From an uncultured Thermoguttaceae bacterium (GTDB lineage Bacteria > Planctomycetota > Planctomycetia > Pirellulales > Thermoguttaceae): a stretch of DNA of 64,000 nucleotides. A program made the translations under genes and the position numbers. The notes beneath the pieces were generated by a model that saw only the letters and a list, made by a program, of their open reading frames with translations, did no database searches and was not told the origin of the DNA. This document shows positions 1 to 9,255 of this stretch, one piece after another (position 1 is the first letter of the stretch; every line of letters begins with the position of its first letter). The stretch lies in contig CALIRO010000094.1 in assembly GCA_938042245.1 (NCBI GenBank), positions 1-64,000 on the forward strand, read 5' to 3'.

Positions 1-139
1 TGTTCCTTTGCCTATCGGTTCCCATTCCAAGGCACTATATCTTGAGTCTCATATTGGCAGTGCCACTATATGTTGGGGCTATTTGAGGGAGATTCTGATA
101 TAGTGTAAAAAGATATCCTTTGAATTATTCAGAGGTTCC
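1..139 (+). mobile_element. Family A interspersed element, copy 1 (cut by window start)
   Basis: This stretch aligns nearly base for base with 5251-5388 and 52338-52475. Shared blocks include tcctttgcctatcggttccc near the start, the paired cactatat motifs, the agtgtaaaa block and the end block attcagaggttcc. The left end lies outside the window. No coding capacity is visible. It is one of three copies of a short, probably non-autonomous element. Confidence 0.75.
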
Positions 140-529
140 TACCCAGTTTTTATTGTTTAGCTATACTGGCTTCCCGTTGATGCGGGAACGAGGTTCTGGA
201 TGGCCGCTTGCGTGGCAGTCAGAACGGAGCTGCTTCCTCCGAAAAGGCAGGGGAGTTGTCCCTGCGGCTGAACTGTTATCAGCTTTTTTCCACTCTGGAA
301 GTGGATGGGCAGCTATGAAAGAGAGATGGGGGCGGGTTGGTTTCCGGTGGGTGTGGGGCCGAATTTTCCGAGTTGGTCCTCTCTTCCCAGGTAAGCTGTT
401 CGGAAAAGGCCGGTTCTGCCTCACAGGGCTCTAGCAACCGTTTCTGGTCCCGGCGTGTGGCGACCATCGAGGCTAAAATCGAAATCCCCAACAGCACTGC
501 TACCACCCCAAAAGAAAGTGCGGGGGAGA
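140..529. other. Gene-free stretch with a family B fragment
   Basis: No credible gene. Bases about 165-283 carry the inner palindrome (ttcccgttgatgcgggaa) and the right end (gcggctgaactgttatc) of a family B element. The expected left inverted end is absent, and family A ends exactly where it should be. The short open frames here have no recognisable content. Confidence 0.4.
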
Positions 530-1405
530 TTAAATGCCCATGGGGGGAAGCCAGCCAGCTTGTTCGGCCCCATATTCGCTGATCATCTTCAGCCCAATAA
601 ACGCTAAAACCGCACTCAGCCCATAATGAAGATAGCAGAAAAGCTCCATCACCCCGGCCAACAAAAAATACAGCGCCCGAAGCCCTAAAATCGCAAAGAC
701 ATTCGAGGAAAAGGCAATAAACCGATCTTTGGTAATGCCAATAATGGCCGGCACACTATCGACGGCAAACAATATATCGGTGCTTTCCACCACCAGCAGC
801 ACCAGCAGCAGCGGCGTAATACACCATCGGCCTTCTTCTCGCACGAAGAATCGCTGACCATATTGATGATGATCGGCCCGACTAACGCGCAAAAACCGCC
901 GACCAAACCGGAGCAGGAGATTATTTTCCGGATGGACTTCGCCGCCTGTGTGCCGAGCCAATTTGTAAGCCGTGTATAATAAAAAACCCCCAAAAATCGG
1001 AATCACGATCTCAAACTGTTCGATCAAGCTGATGCCTGCTAAAATGAACACAAGCCGCATCACTATCGCCCCCAAAATCCCCCAAAATAGCACCCGATAT
1101 TGATACATCAGCGGCACACGGAAAAAGCGAAAGATGACGGCAAACACAAACAGGTTGTCCACCGAAAGGCTCTTTTCCACCAAAAAGCCGGTCAAAAACA
1201 GCAGCCCGGCATGCCTTCCCTGCCACCACCACACCAAGACGTTAAAACCTACCCCCAGAGCAATCCAGAAGATGGTAAATACCGTGGATTCCACCAACGA
1301 GGGCGTGTGCGCCCGGCGATGAAATACAAAAAGATCCAACAATAACAAAAAGACCACCAAGCCCCCAAAAGCACTCCAATGCCAAAGCTCCACTTCCGTA
1401 CCCAC
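530..1405 (-). CDS. TerC/Alx family integral membrane protein
   Basis: A 291-residue polytopic inner-membrane protein with about eight hydrophobic segments. The TerC-family signatures are present: the EKSLSVDNLFVF block (Asp83) and the ESTDILFAVDSVPA block (Asp210, Asp216). These acidic intramembrane residues are conserved in the family and are thought to handle metal ions; members are linked to Mn2+ export or redox stress, and the substrate here is unknown. The start is GTG at 1405, with TAGGAG nine bases upstream. Length is normal for the family. It stands alone, pointing away from the tig block, so context adds nothing on function. Family assignment is firm, physiological role is not. Confidence 0.88.
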   Translation of the reverse strand: MGTEVELWHWSAFGGLVVFLLLLDLFVFHRRAHTPSLVESTVFTIFWIALGVGFNVLVWWWQGRHAGLLFLTGFLVEKSLSVDNLFVFAVIFRFFRVPLMYQYRVLFWGILGAIVMRLVFILAGISLIEQFEIVIPIFGGFLLYTAYKLARHTGGEVHPENNLLLRFGRRFLRVSRADHHQYGQRFFVREEGRWCITPLLLVLLVVESTDILFAVDSVPAIIGITKDRFIAFSSNVFAILGLRALYFLLAGVMELFCYLHYGLSAVLAFIGLKMISEYGAEQAGWLPPMGI

Positions 1406-2223
1406 TGGCGGGTTCTCCTAGGCCAACGTAGTCCTCTATAGGTGTTATTAGTTTCTATGCCCAGGCTTCCCAGGAGGCTGAGAGTTCCCAGCCCCTATGA
1501 GAAGATGGTTTTATGCGGTCCTGGATCGTAGGATCGGCTTAGTCAGGAGCGACTGCATCCGCCGATTGGGATAGGCTTTTATGGAGTCTTTGTTTTAGCG
1601 GTCCTGGGCCGTCCCAGTCGACACAACTTTGGTATCTTACGGAGGAATTGAGACAATAGCAACGGCAAGCTAGTCTTCCTATAAGAGAAACTAAGCTCGG
1701 CAGGGGTAATTTTTCCCTTCGAAGGGGGGGTTAAATACATGGCTGTTCGACATCAGGGGAGGGCCGTCTAGACGCAGGGGGCTCTATGCCCCCTTAAGAT
1801 GGGATTGCGGCACTCCATGCTTTCGTTAATATAGATAGATTAGATAAAATAGAAAAAATAAGAATCGAGATGGACTTATCAACGTGTTCCGTAGCGGGCC
1901 AACGAAAATGGGTAACTTTAAGCCAAATGACACAACCTCTCATTCTCCTCGGAAAGGAGGAATCCAGTTTTTTGAACTGGGTTCTGTTCTGGATTCCCGC
2001 TTTGGCGGCGGGAAGAAAATAGGGCTTTCCTGTATCACCTAGAGGGTCTTTTCATTTGGCTGATTTTCTAGTGGAATACCCACTCATATTGTGTGTAAAA
2101 ACCCCTCCTGTAGAAGTATAGGGACACAAACAGCTTCTCCTTACCCTTGCAGAGGTTCTCTAGGAGTCTATAATGATCAATTAAGAGCATCATTAGATCG
2201 CCCCTAGGAGCCGGTTTTGGGAT
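1406..2223. other. Gene-free stretch containing family B copy b
   Basis: No protein-coding gene recognised. Bases 1911-2068 are a family B element. The rest (1406-1910, 2069-2223) shows only short open frames and an AT-rich patch near 1825-1860. Nothing else identified. Confidence 0.5.
1911..2068. repeat. Family B inverted-end element, copy b
   Basis: The ends ggtaactttaagccaaatg and catttggctgattttc are inverted with respect to each other. The interior carries the diagnostic aggaatccagttttttgaac and ggattcccgctttggcggcg blocks shared with copies e and g. Length is about 158 bp. Confidence 0.65.
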
Positions 2224-2296
2224 GCGGGTGTAGCTCAGGTGGTAGAGCACGACGTTGCCAACGTCGTTGTCGTGGGTTCGAGTCCCATCACCCGCT
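2224..2296 (+). tRNA. trnG: tRNA-Gly (anticodon GCC)
   Basis: A complete cloverleaf can be folded by hand. The acceptor stem gcgggtg pairs with cacccgc, and the D arm holds tagctcaggtggtagagca. The anticodon stem cgacg/cgtcg encloses the loop ttGCCaa (anticodon 2257-2259). The T arm contains ttcgagt, and the discriminator base is T. CCA is not encoded. It lies about 500 bp upstream of tig on the same strand. Confidence 0.96.
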
Positions 2297-2805
2297 CTGA
2301 GAGTTTGTTGGGAAAGGCCCTTTTACCGGAGCAGAGCGTGCCCGGGCAAAGGCTGGAGGTGTCTGCCACTCAGCCCCGGCCAGCTTTGCTAGCCGGCCTC
2401 TCCCACCAGGCCCGAGGCGAGCCTGCCGGGAGCCAAGGCCTTTCCAAACACGCTCTTACTCCTAAGTAGCTACTATGTCTCTTTGCCCCTCGCAGCCTAC
2501 AGTGGATCTCCCCTTCCGAAAGCCTTCTCGGTGGGTCTGGTCGGTGGATGGGGCTTTCCATTTCTGGAAAGGAGAGTTCCCAGAGGAGGCGATGAGGTAC
2601 GGAACCCGTGGCGGTCGGCTGACCCTTGCCTAAAAGGGTGGTATTATTGGCCGAGGCCCCCGGCTTGTAGAAGGTCTTAAGAGGCTTAAGATTACTGCGT
2701 ATGGGAAGTAGATGTCCCTAACTATAGGCCAAGAGTTACGGAAAGCTTGTCGGAGAGGCAATCGGCAGACAAAGTTTCCTGTTTTTCAACCATGGTGGAG
2801 TAACA
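2297..2805. other. Gene-free stretch between tRNA-Gly and tig
   Basis: Open frames here are GC-driven and unlike any family I know. The promoter of the tig-clpP block is expected near the downstream end, but I see no clear promoter boxes. The only assignable site is the GGTGGAG ribosome binding site at 2794-2800. Confidence 0.4.
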
Positions 2806-4380
2806 ATGTCCAATCTGGATGATCGGCAGTTCGACGAACAGGACGAAACCTTCGATTCGGAACAGACCTTGGAGGGTGCTGAAGAACTGGAGGAGGCCGA
2901 TTTGGCTGAGGTTGCTACGGAGGCGCCTGAGGAGGCCGAACCGCTTCACCTGCAAGTCCAGGTGGAGGAACGGGGACCTTGCCAGCGGCATATTTTGGTC
3001 AAAGTTTCCCAGGAGGACGTGAAACGGTATTTTGACCGGGAGATTCGGGAGTTGATGCCTTCGGCTCAGGTACCTGGATTTCGACCGGGGCGGGCTCCTC
3101 GAAAACTGGTCGAACGTCGGTATCGGAAAGAGGTGGCTGAACGAATTAAAACTATGCTGATAATGAGGGCCATCGGTCAGGTAACCGAAGAGCAACGGTT
3201 GACCGCCATCGGCGAGCCGGAGTTCGACCTTGATGCGGTCCTCTTGCCGGAAGAAGGGCCGCTGGTCTTTGAGTTTGAGCTGGAAGTTCGGCCCGACTTT
3301 CCGCTTCCGCCGTGGAAGGGGCTGCTAATTGAAAAGCCGGTCCGGCAATTTGGCCGAGAGGATGTAGATCGGCTATTAGAGCGGCTGTTGGATCGGGCGG
3401 CGCCGGTAGTGCCTTATGAAGGTCCGGCCAAATGGGGCGATTATCTCAGCTGCGATATTACCGTCCGCGCAGACGCGGAGCCGATTACCACTCATAAGGA
3501 GCAAATGTTTCGGCTGCGGCGAGTGCTTACCTTCCCGGATGCTCGGATCGAACGGATCGATCAGATCTTGGAGGGTGTGCGGCCTGGAGATCGCCGACAA
3601 ACCGAACTGATCATTTCGGACCAGGCACCGAACCCACGATGGCGTGGACAAAAAGTTACCGTAATCTTTGAGGTGCGGGAAATCAAACGGGTAGAGCTGC
3701 CGGAACTGAACCAGGAGTTTTTAAGCCGGTTTGGATTCTCTACCGAGGGAGAACTCCGGGACTATCTGCTGGAACGTTTACAGCGTCAGTTGGAATATGA
3801 GCAGCGTCAGTCCGCTCGACGCCAAATCGCCCAACTATTAACCCAGGCCGCCGATTGGCAGTTGCCCGAAAAGATGCTTCTCCGGCAAAGCCGACGAGAA
3901 CTGGAACGGATAGTCCTGGAGTTGCAGCGGAGCGGCTTTAGCGAGGAAGAAATTCGGGCCCGGTCAAACCTGCTGCGCCAGAAATCGCTGGAAATCACCG
4001 CCCAACGGCTCCGGGAACACTTCATCCTGGAACGGATCGCCGAAGAGGAAAACATCGACGCCACCGAAGAGGATTATCAACGGGAAATCGCCTTGATTGC
4101 GATGGAAACGGGCGAAACGCCTCGGCGCGTCCGAGCCCGTTTGGAAAAAGCAGGCCTTATGGATGTGTTACGGAATCAGGTCATCGAAAACAAGGTGATC
4201 CAGCGAATTCTAGAGCACGCCCAATTTAAAGAAGTTCCCTACGAACCTCCTCAAGAAGAGGCCGATGGGTTAGAGGTGGCTTTAACAGGCCAGGCCGAAA
4301 CACCGCCCCAAACGCCACAACCTGCCGAGGCGAAAGCCGAACCAATTTCCCCGGCCTCGGCCCCTGCTGGTTCTACCTAA
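2806..4380 (+). CDS. tig: Trigger factor (ribosome-associated chaperone)
   Basis: Trigger factor binds the ribosome exit tunnel through the GFRxGxxP loop and shields nascent chains. Here the loop is GFRPGRAP at residues 91-98, followed by the basic RKLVERRYRKEV helix. A middle segment (about 195-290) matches the position of the FKBP-like PPIase domain, and residues 300-475 form the helical C-terminal chaperone arms. At 524 aa it is longer than E. coli Tig (432 aa): it has an acidic N-terminal extension (1-46) and a Pro/Ala/Glu-rich tail. The ATG at 2806 follows GGTGGAG at 5 nt spacing. clpP1 starts 57 bp downstream on the same strand, the usual tig-clpP order. Confidence 0.96.
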   Translation: MSNLDDRQFDEQDETFDSEQTLEGAEELEEADLAEVATEAPEEAEPLHLQVQVEERGPCQRHILVKVSQEDVKRYFDREIRELMPSAQVPGFRPGRAPRKLVERRYRKEVAERIKTMLIMRAIGQVTEEQRLTAIGEPEFDLDAVLLPEEGPLVFEFELEVRPDFPLPPWKGLLIEKPVRQFGREDVDRLLERLLDRAAPVVPYEGPAKWGDYLSCDITVRADAEPITTHKEQMFRLRRVLTFPDARIERIDQILEGVRPGDRRQTELIISDQAPNPRWRGQKVTVIFEVREIKRVELPELNQEFLSRFGFSTEGELRDYLLERLQRQLEYEQRQSARRQIAQLLTQAADWQLPEKMLLRQSRRELERIVLELQRSGFSEEEIRARSNLLRQKSLEITAQRLREHFILERIAEEENIDATEEDYQREIALIAMETGETPRRVRARLEKAGLMDVLRNQVIENKVIQRILEHAQFKEVPYEPPQEEADGLEVALTGQAETPPQTPQPAEAKAEPISPASAPAGST

Positions 4381-4437
4381 CCGGACAATGCCTACCGGAT
4401 TGGAAGGTTTTTATCTAGTCATTTTGAGTGCTAAACT

Positions 4438-5076
4438 ATGCCGAGCTATCGGGATTATCAGCGTCAACGGCAGATGCAGGTGGTGGACCTGTTATTGGAG
4501 AATCGGATCATTTTGCTCCATGGTCCGATCGACGGAGCCAATCCTGGGGCCAATCCAGCCGACATTATTATGAAATTGCTATATTTACAGAGCGAGAACC
4601 GGCATAAGGATATTCATTTGTATATTAATTCGCCGGGCGGCTCCGTCACCGGTACCCTGGCCATCTACGACACCATGCAAATCCTAAGCTGCCCAGTGGC
4701 CACCTACTGCGTCGGCCTAGCCGCCAGCGGGGCAGCCATCTTGCTAGCCGGCGGCGCTAAAGGAAAACGCTTTGCCCTACCCCATTCCAAAGTCATGCTC
4801 CATCAGCCGTATGGCCAAGTAGGCGGCCAAGTCTCCGACATCGAAATCCAGGCCCAAGAAATCCTGGAAACCCGAGAAACCTTGAATAAAATCTTGGCCC
4901 ACCACACCGGCCAACCCCTCGAACGCATTGCCGCCGACACCGACCGCGACTTCTACATGAACGCCGAAGAAGCCAAAGCCTACGGCATCGTCGATGAAAT
5001 CCTCACTAAACATAAAGTCCCCGAAGAAGAGAAAGAAGAAAAACACCAAAAACTCCCAGAAGACGAAGATGACTAA
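4438..5076 (+). CDS. clpP: ATP-dependent Clp protease proteolytic subunit, copy 1
   Basis: A 212-aa ClpP serine peptidase subunit that would stack as heptameric rings under a Clp ATPase. The catalytic triad is intact by alignment: Ser97 (GLAASGAA), His122 (VMLHQP) and Asp171 (DTDRDFYM), the same numbering as mature E. coli ClpP. The residue after the catalytic Ser is Gly rather than the usual Met, and ASGAA replaces ASMGA. The C-terminal tail is strongly charged (Glu/Lys-rich). The gene lies 57 bp after tig. A second clpP follows, separated by a family A element. No clpX is present in the window. Paralogous ClpPs may form mixed rings, which is inference. Confidence 0.95.
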   Translation: MPSYRDYQRQRQMQVVDLLLENRIILLHGPIDGANPGANPADIIMKLLYLQSENRHKDIHLYINSPGGSVTGTLAIYDTMQILSCPVATYCVGLAASGAAILLAGGAKGKRFALPHSKVMLHQPYGQVGGQVSDIEIQAQEILETRETLNKILAHHTGQPLERIAADTDRDFYMNAEEAKAYGIVDEILTKHKVPEEEKEEKHQKLPEDEDD

Positions 5077-5588
5077 ACTCTACTTTTGCCATTGTGCCAG
5101 CCCCTCCGTACCAGCAATCTCCGAACCGGCTGAAAACTCCGGATGGAAAATCGGATGGATCCATGCAGGTTTGTGTGGACCTATCGGAAACAAAACAGTG
5201 GAAGCTTTCCCAAATCCGGAACATCCCATGAACTTTATGAACATTCGATCCGTTCCTTTGCCTATCGGTTCCCATTGCTGGACACTATATAGGGACTCTC
5301 ATGTTGGCAGGGCCACTCTATGTGGGGGCTGTTGACGGAGGTTCCGAAATAGTGTAAAAAGGTCTCCTTTGACTTATTCAGAGGTTCCAAAAGATGATGA
5401 AAAATGCCGAAAGTCGAACTCCACTCTCCACCCTGCCATGAGCCGAACCCCCATGCACCGCTCCCCCCCTGGGCAGACAGTGGACTCGGAGGATAAAAAA
5501 ATAGATACCAAGAATCTTCTAATCGTCCTTCCTCCGAGCCATCCGTTTTGGGAAGGCGTTTTCCGCTAGGGCAAGAGGATGGAAGGTT
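5077..5588. other. clpP1-clpP2 spacer with family A copy 2
   Basis: Bases 5200-5388 are a family A element. The remaining sequence (5077-5199, 5389-5588) shows no gene. A GGAAGG ribosome binding site just before 5589 serves clpP2. Confidence 0.5.
5200..5388 (+). mobile_element. Family A interspersed element, copy 2
   Basis: It aligns over its full 189 bp with 52287-52475, from ggaagct at the left to cagaggttcc at the right. The left and right ends are imperfectly inverted (ggaagct versus the complement of aggttcc). No direct repeat is obvious at this insertion. No open frame of note. It separates the two clpP genes. Confidence 0.8.
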
Positions 5589-6251
5589 ATGCCGCTGATT
5601 CCATTTGTGATCGAAAAGACTGGTCGAGAAGAGCGGGCGATGGATATCTACAGTCGCCTGCTAAAGGACCGCATTGTGTTTTTAGGGACCACGATTACCG
5701 ACGAGGTAGCCAATAGCGTGGTGGCCCAGCTACTGTTTTTGCAGTCGGAGGATCCGAAGGCGGATATTCATTTGTATATAAACTCGCCGGGCGGCTCCGT
5801 CACCGCCGGCCTGGCCATCTACGACACCATGCAGTTTATCAGTTGCGATGTGGCCACCTATTGCATCGGCCAGTGCGCCTCGATGGGAGCGGTCCTGTTG
5901 GCCGCCGGTACCAAAGGCAAACGCTACGCCCTTCCCAACTCCCGCATCATGATCCACCAGCCGATGGCTGGCGTCGAAGGCAGTGCAGCCGACATCATGA
6001 TCCATGCTAAAGAGTTTAAAGCTCTCAAAGATCGGCTCAATCGGATCTTAATCAAACATACCGGCCATCCGCTGGAAAAAATCGAAAAAGATACCGACCG
6101 AGATCGATTCATGTCCGCCGAAGAGGCCAAGGAATATGGACTGATCGACCGGGTGTTAGAGCGGCTTTCAGAAGTCTCCTCCCCCAGCAGGGCTTCTGCT
6201 CCCTCTAGCATGGCTTCCGATGCCCAACAACCCTCCGAAGAAGGTTCATAA
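5589..6251 (+). CDS. clpP: ATP-dependent Clp protease proteolytic subunit, copy 2
   Basis: A 220-aa ClpP paralogue of the preceding gene. The triad is Ser98 (GQCASMGA), His123 (MIHQP) and Asp172 (DTDRDRFM), in fully canonical surroundings, so this copy is the more conventional of the two. The ATG at 5589 follows GGAAGG. An internal Met at residue 18 (MDIYSRLL) is an alternative start, corresponding to removal of a short propeptide. A Ser/Pro/Ala-rich tail follows the last helix. It presumably works with clpP1 and ClpX or ClpA-type unfoldases encoded elsewhere. Confidence 0.96.
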   Translation: MPLIPFVIEKTGREERAMDIYSRLLKDRIVFLGTTITDEVANSVVAQLLFLQSEDPKADIHLYINSPGGSVTAGLAIYDTMQFISCDVATYCIGQCASMGAVLLAAGTKGKRYALPNSRIMIHQPMAGVEGSAADIMIHAKEFKALKDRLNRILIKHTGHPLEKIEKDTDRDRFMSAEEAKEYGLIDRVLERLSEVSSPSRASAPSSMASDAQQPSEEGS

Positions 6252-6629
6252 AATGCCCAGTTAGGGGGAGCCGATTCCCGTTGCCGGGGGGATAAACCTC
6301 TTCAATAATGCGCCTTCCTCCCGCAGAGGCACCCTTAATACCACCGCCCAAATTGCTCTCCCACCAAAAGCCAAAACTCGCTAAAAGAAGAAGTATTCCC
6401 CTCCTCTGGCTCCTATTTCCCCAAGCAAGGGATGGTCGGTTCGGTGGGAAACGCTCTTATTAACTTTCCGGCAAGGCATAAAGGAGGCCTGGGTACCTCT
6501 TCGCCAGGGGTGGGGAATGGTTTGTCTAATTTTTCTCCCTCTAGCGGGCGATCCACAAAACCCTCTTCGAGCTATCCTCCCTGTCCGAGGGCTACTACTT
6601 GGCCACAAAAAAAACTCGGAGGAGGAAGA
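6252..6629. other. Gene-free stretch upstream of the Pro-rich lipoprotein gene
   Basis: Nothing recognised. The downstream gene's frame is open back to 6432, but that part encodes a Ser/Gly/Pro-rich peptide without a signal sequence, so I treat it as untranslated leader. Confidence 0.4.
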
Positions 6630-8036
6630 TTGGTAGTTGCCCTGGTGGTGCTGCTAAGCTTGGTGGGTTGTCGAACCCATCCCCAGGTGGCCTTGTTGGA
6701 ACTGGAAAATCGGCTTTTGGAGGACCGGATTTACCAGTTGGAGGCCCAACTGAGCAAGCAGGCCCAACAGTTGGCAGCCTGCCAGCAGCAGATGGGCCTG
6801 CCTGTGCCCGCTCCCTCAGAGTCTGGGCGCCTACGAAAAGCTTCTGCCCAAGAGGGTGCTAGGAGTCTGCCTGCTCCAGGCCCGGCGAGTTCTCCTCCTG
6901 CATTTTCCTCAGAAGGGTTAGGCCCAGGACCCTCCAATGGGGGATTGCCTACCCCCAATCTTCAGATGCCCAAGGAAGCCCTTCCGCCAGGCCAACTACC
7001 CACCAGATTGGGGGTACCTTCTGGCCTACCCACTCTCCCATCTCCCCCTGCCAGGGGATCCGAAATCCCAGGACCCACCCTGAATACACCTCCCAACGTG
7101 CAACCCCCAGATGCGGCCAAGAGCGGAAATGCCCGGGAACCCCCGGGTCCCGGTACAGCGACGGGCTTTGCAACTTCTGATGTAGCCTCCGTAGGCAATA
7201 TCTCCTCTAGAGCCATCAACCAGCTGGTGGTTCCCTTTGCACCTCCTTCGGGAGAAATTCCGGAGCACCAAACGCACCTGGCCTACCCCAAAAAGTGGAG
7301 TATTGGCCCACTCAGTAGCAGGGCCCAGCAGATTCGAATTCTCCCCAGCCTAACCGGGGGGTATAACTGGGACGGCCAGCCTGGGGATGAGGGCATTACC
7401 TTGGCAGTCCATCCGGTGGACGAGCAGGGCCAAACGGTACCCGCTGCCGCCCCGATCAGTATTGTGATTATCGACCCGGCCATTGGGGACGAGTCGGCCC
7501 GGGTGGCCCGCTGGGACTTCTCCGCAGAGCAAATCGCCGATTGGTCCCAGCAATTGCCTGAAGGCCAACCCCTCCGAATCCCTCTCTTTTGGCCGAAGCA
7601 GCCTCCCCAGCATAATCGGCTTCATGTGTTCGTCCGGTATATTACCGCCGATGGCCGAAAACTCCAGGCCGACATGCCCATCTTAGTGGACGTGGAAGGT
7701 CGGCAGATTTCTATCCCCTGGGCTGGCCATCGTTTTGGTGATCTTCAGGCGTACCAAGCGGTAGGTTCCACGCCGGCTACTTCCGTTACCGAGCCGACCA
7801 GGGAGGCCCCCTTGCAGAGCCTTGCTGGGTCATCAAGGCCCCCCGATCTTTTGCCTCCTCTCTCCCAGCAGGGGAATGATGGCAGTCTAACTGCCAAGCT
7901 TGCCTCCGAAGCCAATGCGGGTATCGGAGCGGGAATTGCTTCGGACGCTGCGAGAGCTGCTTCGCTGGGCCGTCGGCCCCGAATCCCCTGGCAACCTACT
8001 CGAGGCTCGCCTGCCACTTCCACCAGCAAGCCCTGA
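6630..8036 (+). CDS. Pro-rich lipoprotein with N-terminal coiled coil, unknown function
   Basis: Not recognised by family. I place the start at TTG 6630, directly after a GGAGGAGGA ribosome binding site. This gives a clean lipoprotein signal: a hydrophobic run ending in the lipobox LVGC, with the lipidated Cys about 12 residues in. A short Leu/Gln-rich coiled coil (LLELENRLLEDRIYQLEAQL) follows. Next is about 150 residues of Pro/Ser/Gly-rich linker, then a compact globular segment (roughly 215-370) with beta-type motifs such as SIVIIDPA and a second low-complexity tail. The frame is open upstream to ATG 6432. It is probably a periplasm-facing envelope protein. Its layout resembles the lipoprotein at 47094. 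Confidence 0.6.
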   Translation: MVVALVVLLSLVGCRTHPQVALLELENRLLEDRIYQLEAQLSKQAQQLAACQQQMGLPVPAPSESGRLRKASAQEGARSLPAPGPASSPPAFSSEGLGPGPSNGGLPTPNLQMPKEALPPGQLPTRLGVPSGLPTLPSPPARGSEIPGPTLNTPPNVQPPDAAKSGNAREPPGPGTATGFATSDVASVGNISSRAINQLVVPFAPPSGEIPEHQTHLAYPKKWSIGPLSSRAQQIRILPSLTGGYNWDGQPGDEGITLAVHPVDEQGQTVPAAAPISIVIIDPAIGDESARVARWDFSAEQIADWSQQLPEGQPLRIPLFWPKQPPQHNRLHVFVRYITADGRKLQADMPILVDVEGRQISIPWAGHRFGDLQAYQAVGSTPATSVTEPTREAPLQSLAGSSRPPDLLPPLSQQGNDGSLTAKLASEANAGIGAGIASDAARAASLGRRPRIPWQPTRGSPATSTSKP

Positions 8037-8412
8037 TCGCTCATCGGGCATCGGGTGCTACCTGCTAATTGTGCAGATCGCTCCCCGTTTTCGTGAAATT
8101 TTTTCCAGTACACAGCCACCACCTGCTGCACTCGTCCCCATTCAGCCGAATAGTCCACCAAGGCATTCCTGCGAAAGCAGGAATCTAGCCCAGGTTTTGG
8201 TGCTAGGATTATTTTTACACTGCCACTTGCGGGGCAGCTACACCGAAAGGCTTTCCGCAGATCAACCAGGCAGCTTTTTCATTCGGCTGAAGTGGGCCAA
8301 AAGTCTTGATCAGTCAGCAACGCCTAGATCATGATAGGGGGAGGAAGAGGTGGGCAATTTCTGTTTTAGGATGGGTTGTTAGGGGCAAAGAACCCGGGCT
8401 TGGCGCTGATGG
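8037..8412. other. Convergent intergenic region with family B copy c
   Basis: It lies between two convergent genes. Bases 8135-8298 are family B copy c. Nothing else is recognisable. Confidence 0.5.
8135..8298. repeat. Family B inverted-end element, copy c
   Basis: The left end cattcagccgaatag is inverted against the right end attcggctgaagtgg. The interior has the palindrome attcctgcgaaagcaggaat. The block gatcaaccaggcagctt is shared exactly with copy e at 10476-10635. About 164 bp. Confidence 0.75.
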
Positions 8413-9255
8413 TCAAGAGCCGGGAGCCGGCGGAGGCGCCCAAAAGGCTACATAGAGAAACACTCCTAAAAGCACTGCTACAGCCAGGACCAATAACACG
8501 AGGAGCCAAAGATTTTGGGTTTGGGGAGTTTTTCCCCGAGGCAGCGGTTTACTCGGTTCGGAAGGCCCACTGATAGGGGAGGGGAAAGCAGTGGGACTTT
8601 GCAATTGAGGGAATACTTGTCCCGCTTCCTGCCAATCTCGCCAACCTTCCCGCCAGACCAGGGAATCGGCACTGACACGGCCTTCGGCGAGCCAATTGCG
8701 CATCACATCCGCCGGTGCCGGCCCGAACTGCCCCCCGGTGGGAGGCCGCACATACCAGACCGCATTGGGTGCCTCGGCCAAAGGATCGGGGCCTGTGGCC
8801 GCTGAGGGAAGGGGGCCTGCCGGTTCCATCCCGATGGGAAACCCAGCGGGGGGAGCCGCAGCAGCCCATTCGCCAGCCCCCTGCTGGCCCAAAGCAATCC
8901 CAGGGAGCCCAGTATCCTTTGGAGCTGCGGAAGCTGCCCCCAACGCAGAGGCCATCCCCGCACTTGCCATCCCTAGGGGGCTGGGCGCGGATAAAAAGGG
9001 GATCGGTTCTGCCGGGGCTCCCGTCGGGGAAGAAGGTGTGGCTGGAGCTGGCCTGCTGGGAGGGGACAATACGGGCCCTTCGTGCACAGAATGTTCCATC
9101 GGCTCGGGAAGGCGATCCCCCATGCCAGGTTTTCGGGTGCTCTCCAGCGGGATGGTAAATCGAGCGCCGCAGTAGGGGCAAATGCCGCGTTTGCCGGCTT
9201 GGAAGGCCTTGATATTCAGTTTATGTCCATTTGGACACCAGCAGCGAATCCCCAT
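8413..9255 (-). CDS. Zinc-ribbon and GYF_2 domain membrane protein
   Basis: A 280-aa protein. It opens with a zinc ribbon (two CxxC-type pairs: CWCPNGH near residue 5 and CPYC near residue 26), followed by a long Pro/Ala/Gly linker. A GYF_2-like (DUF4339) domain spans about residues 165-220, with the signature WYV, GQFGPAP, LAEGRVSADSLVWREGWRDW and a final PQL. One C-terminal transmembrane helix (about 245-270) anchors it, leaving the ribbon and GYF parts in the cytoplasm. GYF_2 domains are widespread in planctomycetes and are presumed to bind proline-rich ligands; the partner is unknown. ATG 9255 has GAGGG upstream. Confidence 0.75.
   Translation of the reverse strand: MGIRCWCPNGHKLNIKAFQAGKRGICPYCGARFTIPLESTRKPGMGDRLPEPMEHSVHEGPVLSPPSRPAPATPSSPTGAPAEPIPFLSAPSPLGMASAGMASALGAASAAPKDTGLPGIALGQQGAGEWAAAAPPAGFPIGMEPAGPLPSAATGPDPLAEAPNAVWYVRPPTGGQFGPAPADVMRNWLAEGRVSADSLVWREGWRDWQEAGQVFPQLQSPTAFPSPISGPSEPSKPLPRGKTPQTQNLWLLVLLVLAVAVLLGVFLYVAFWAPPPAPGS

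Noticed and set aside
1-139. Resemblance of tatagtg in family A to Correia elements of Neisseria
   Set aside because: Only a 7-base match, at an internal position, not at the ends; length and ends differ.
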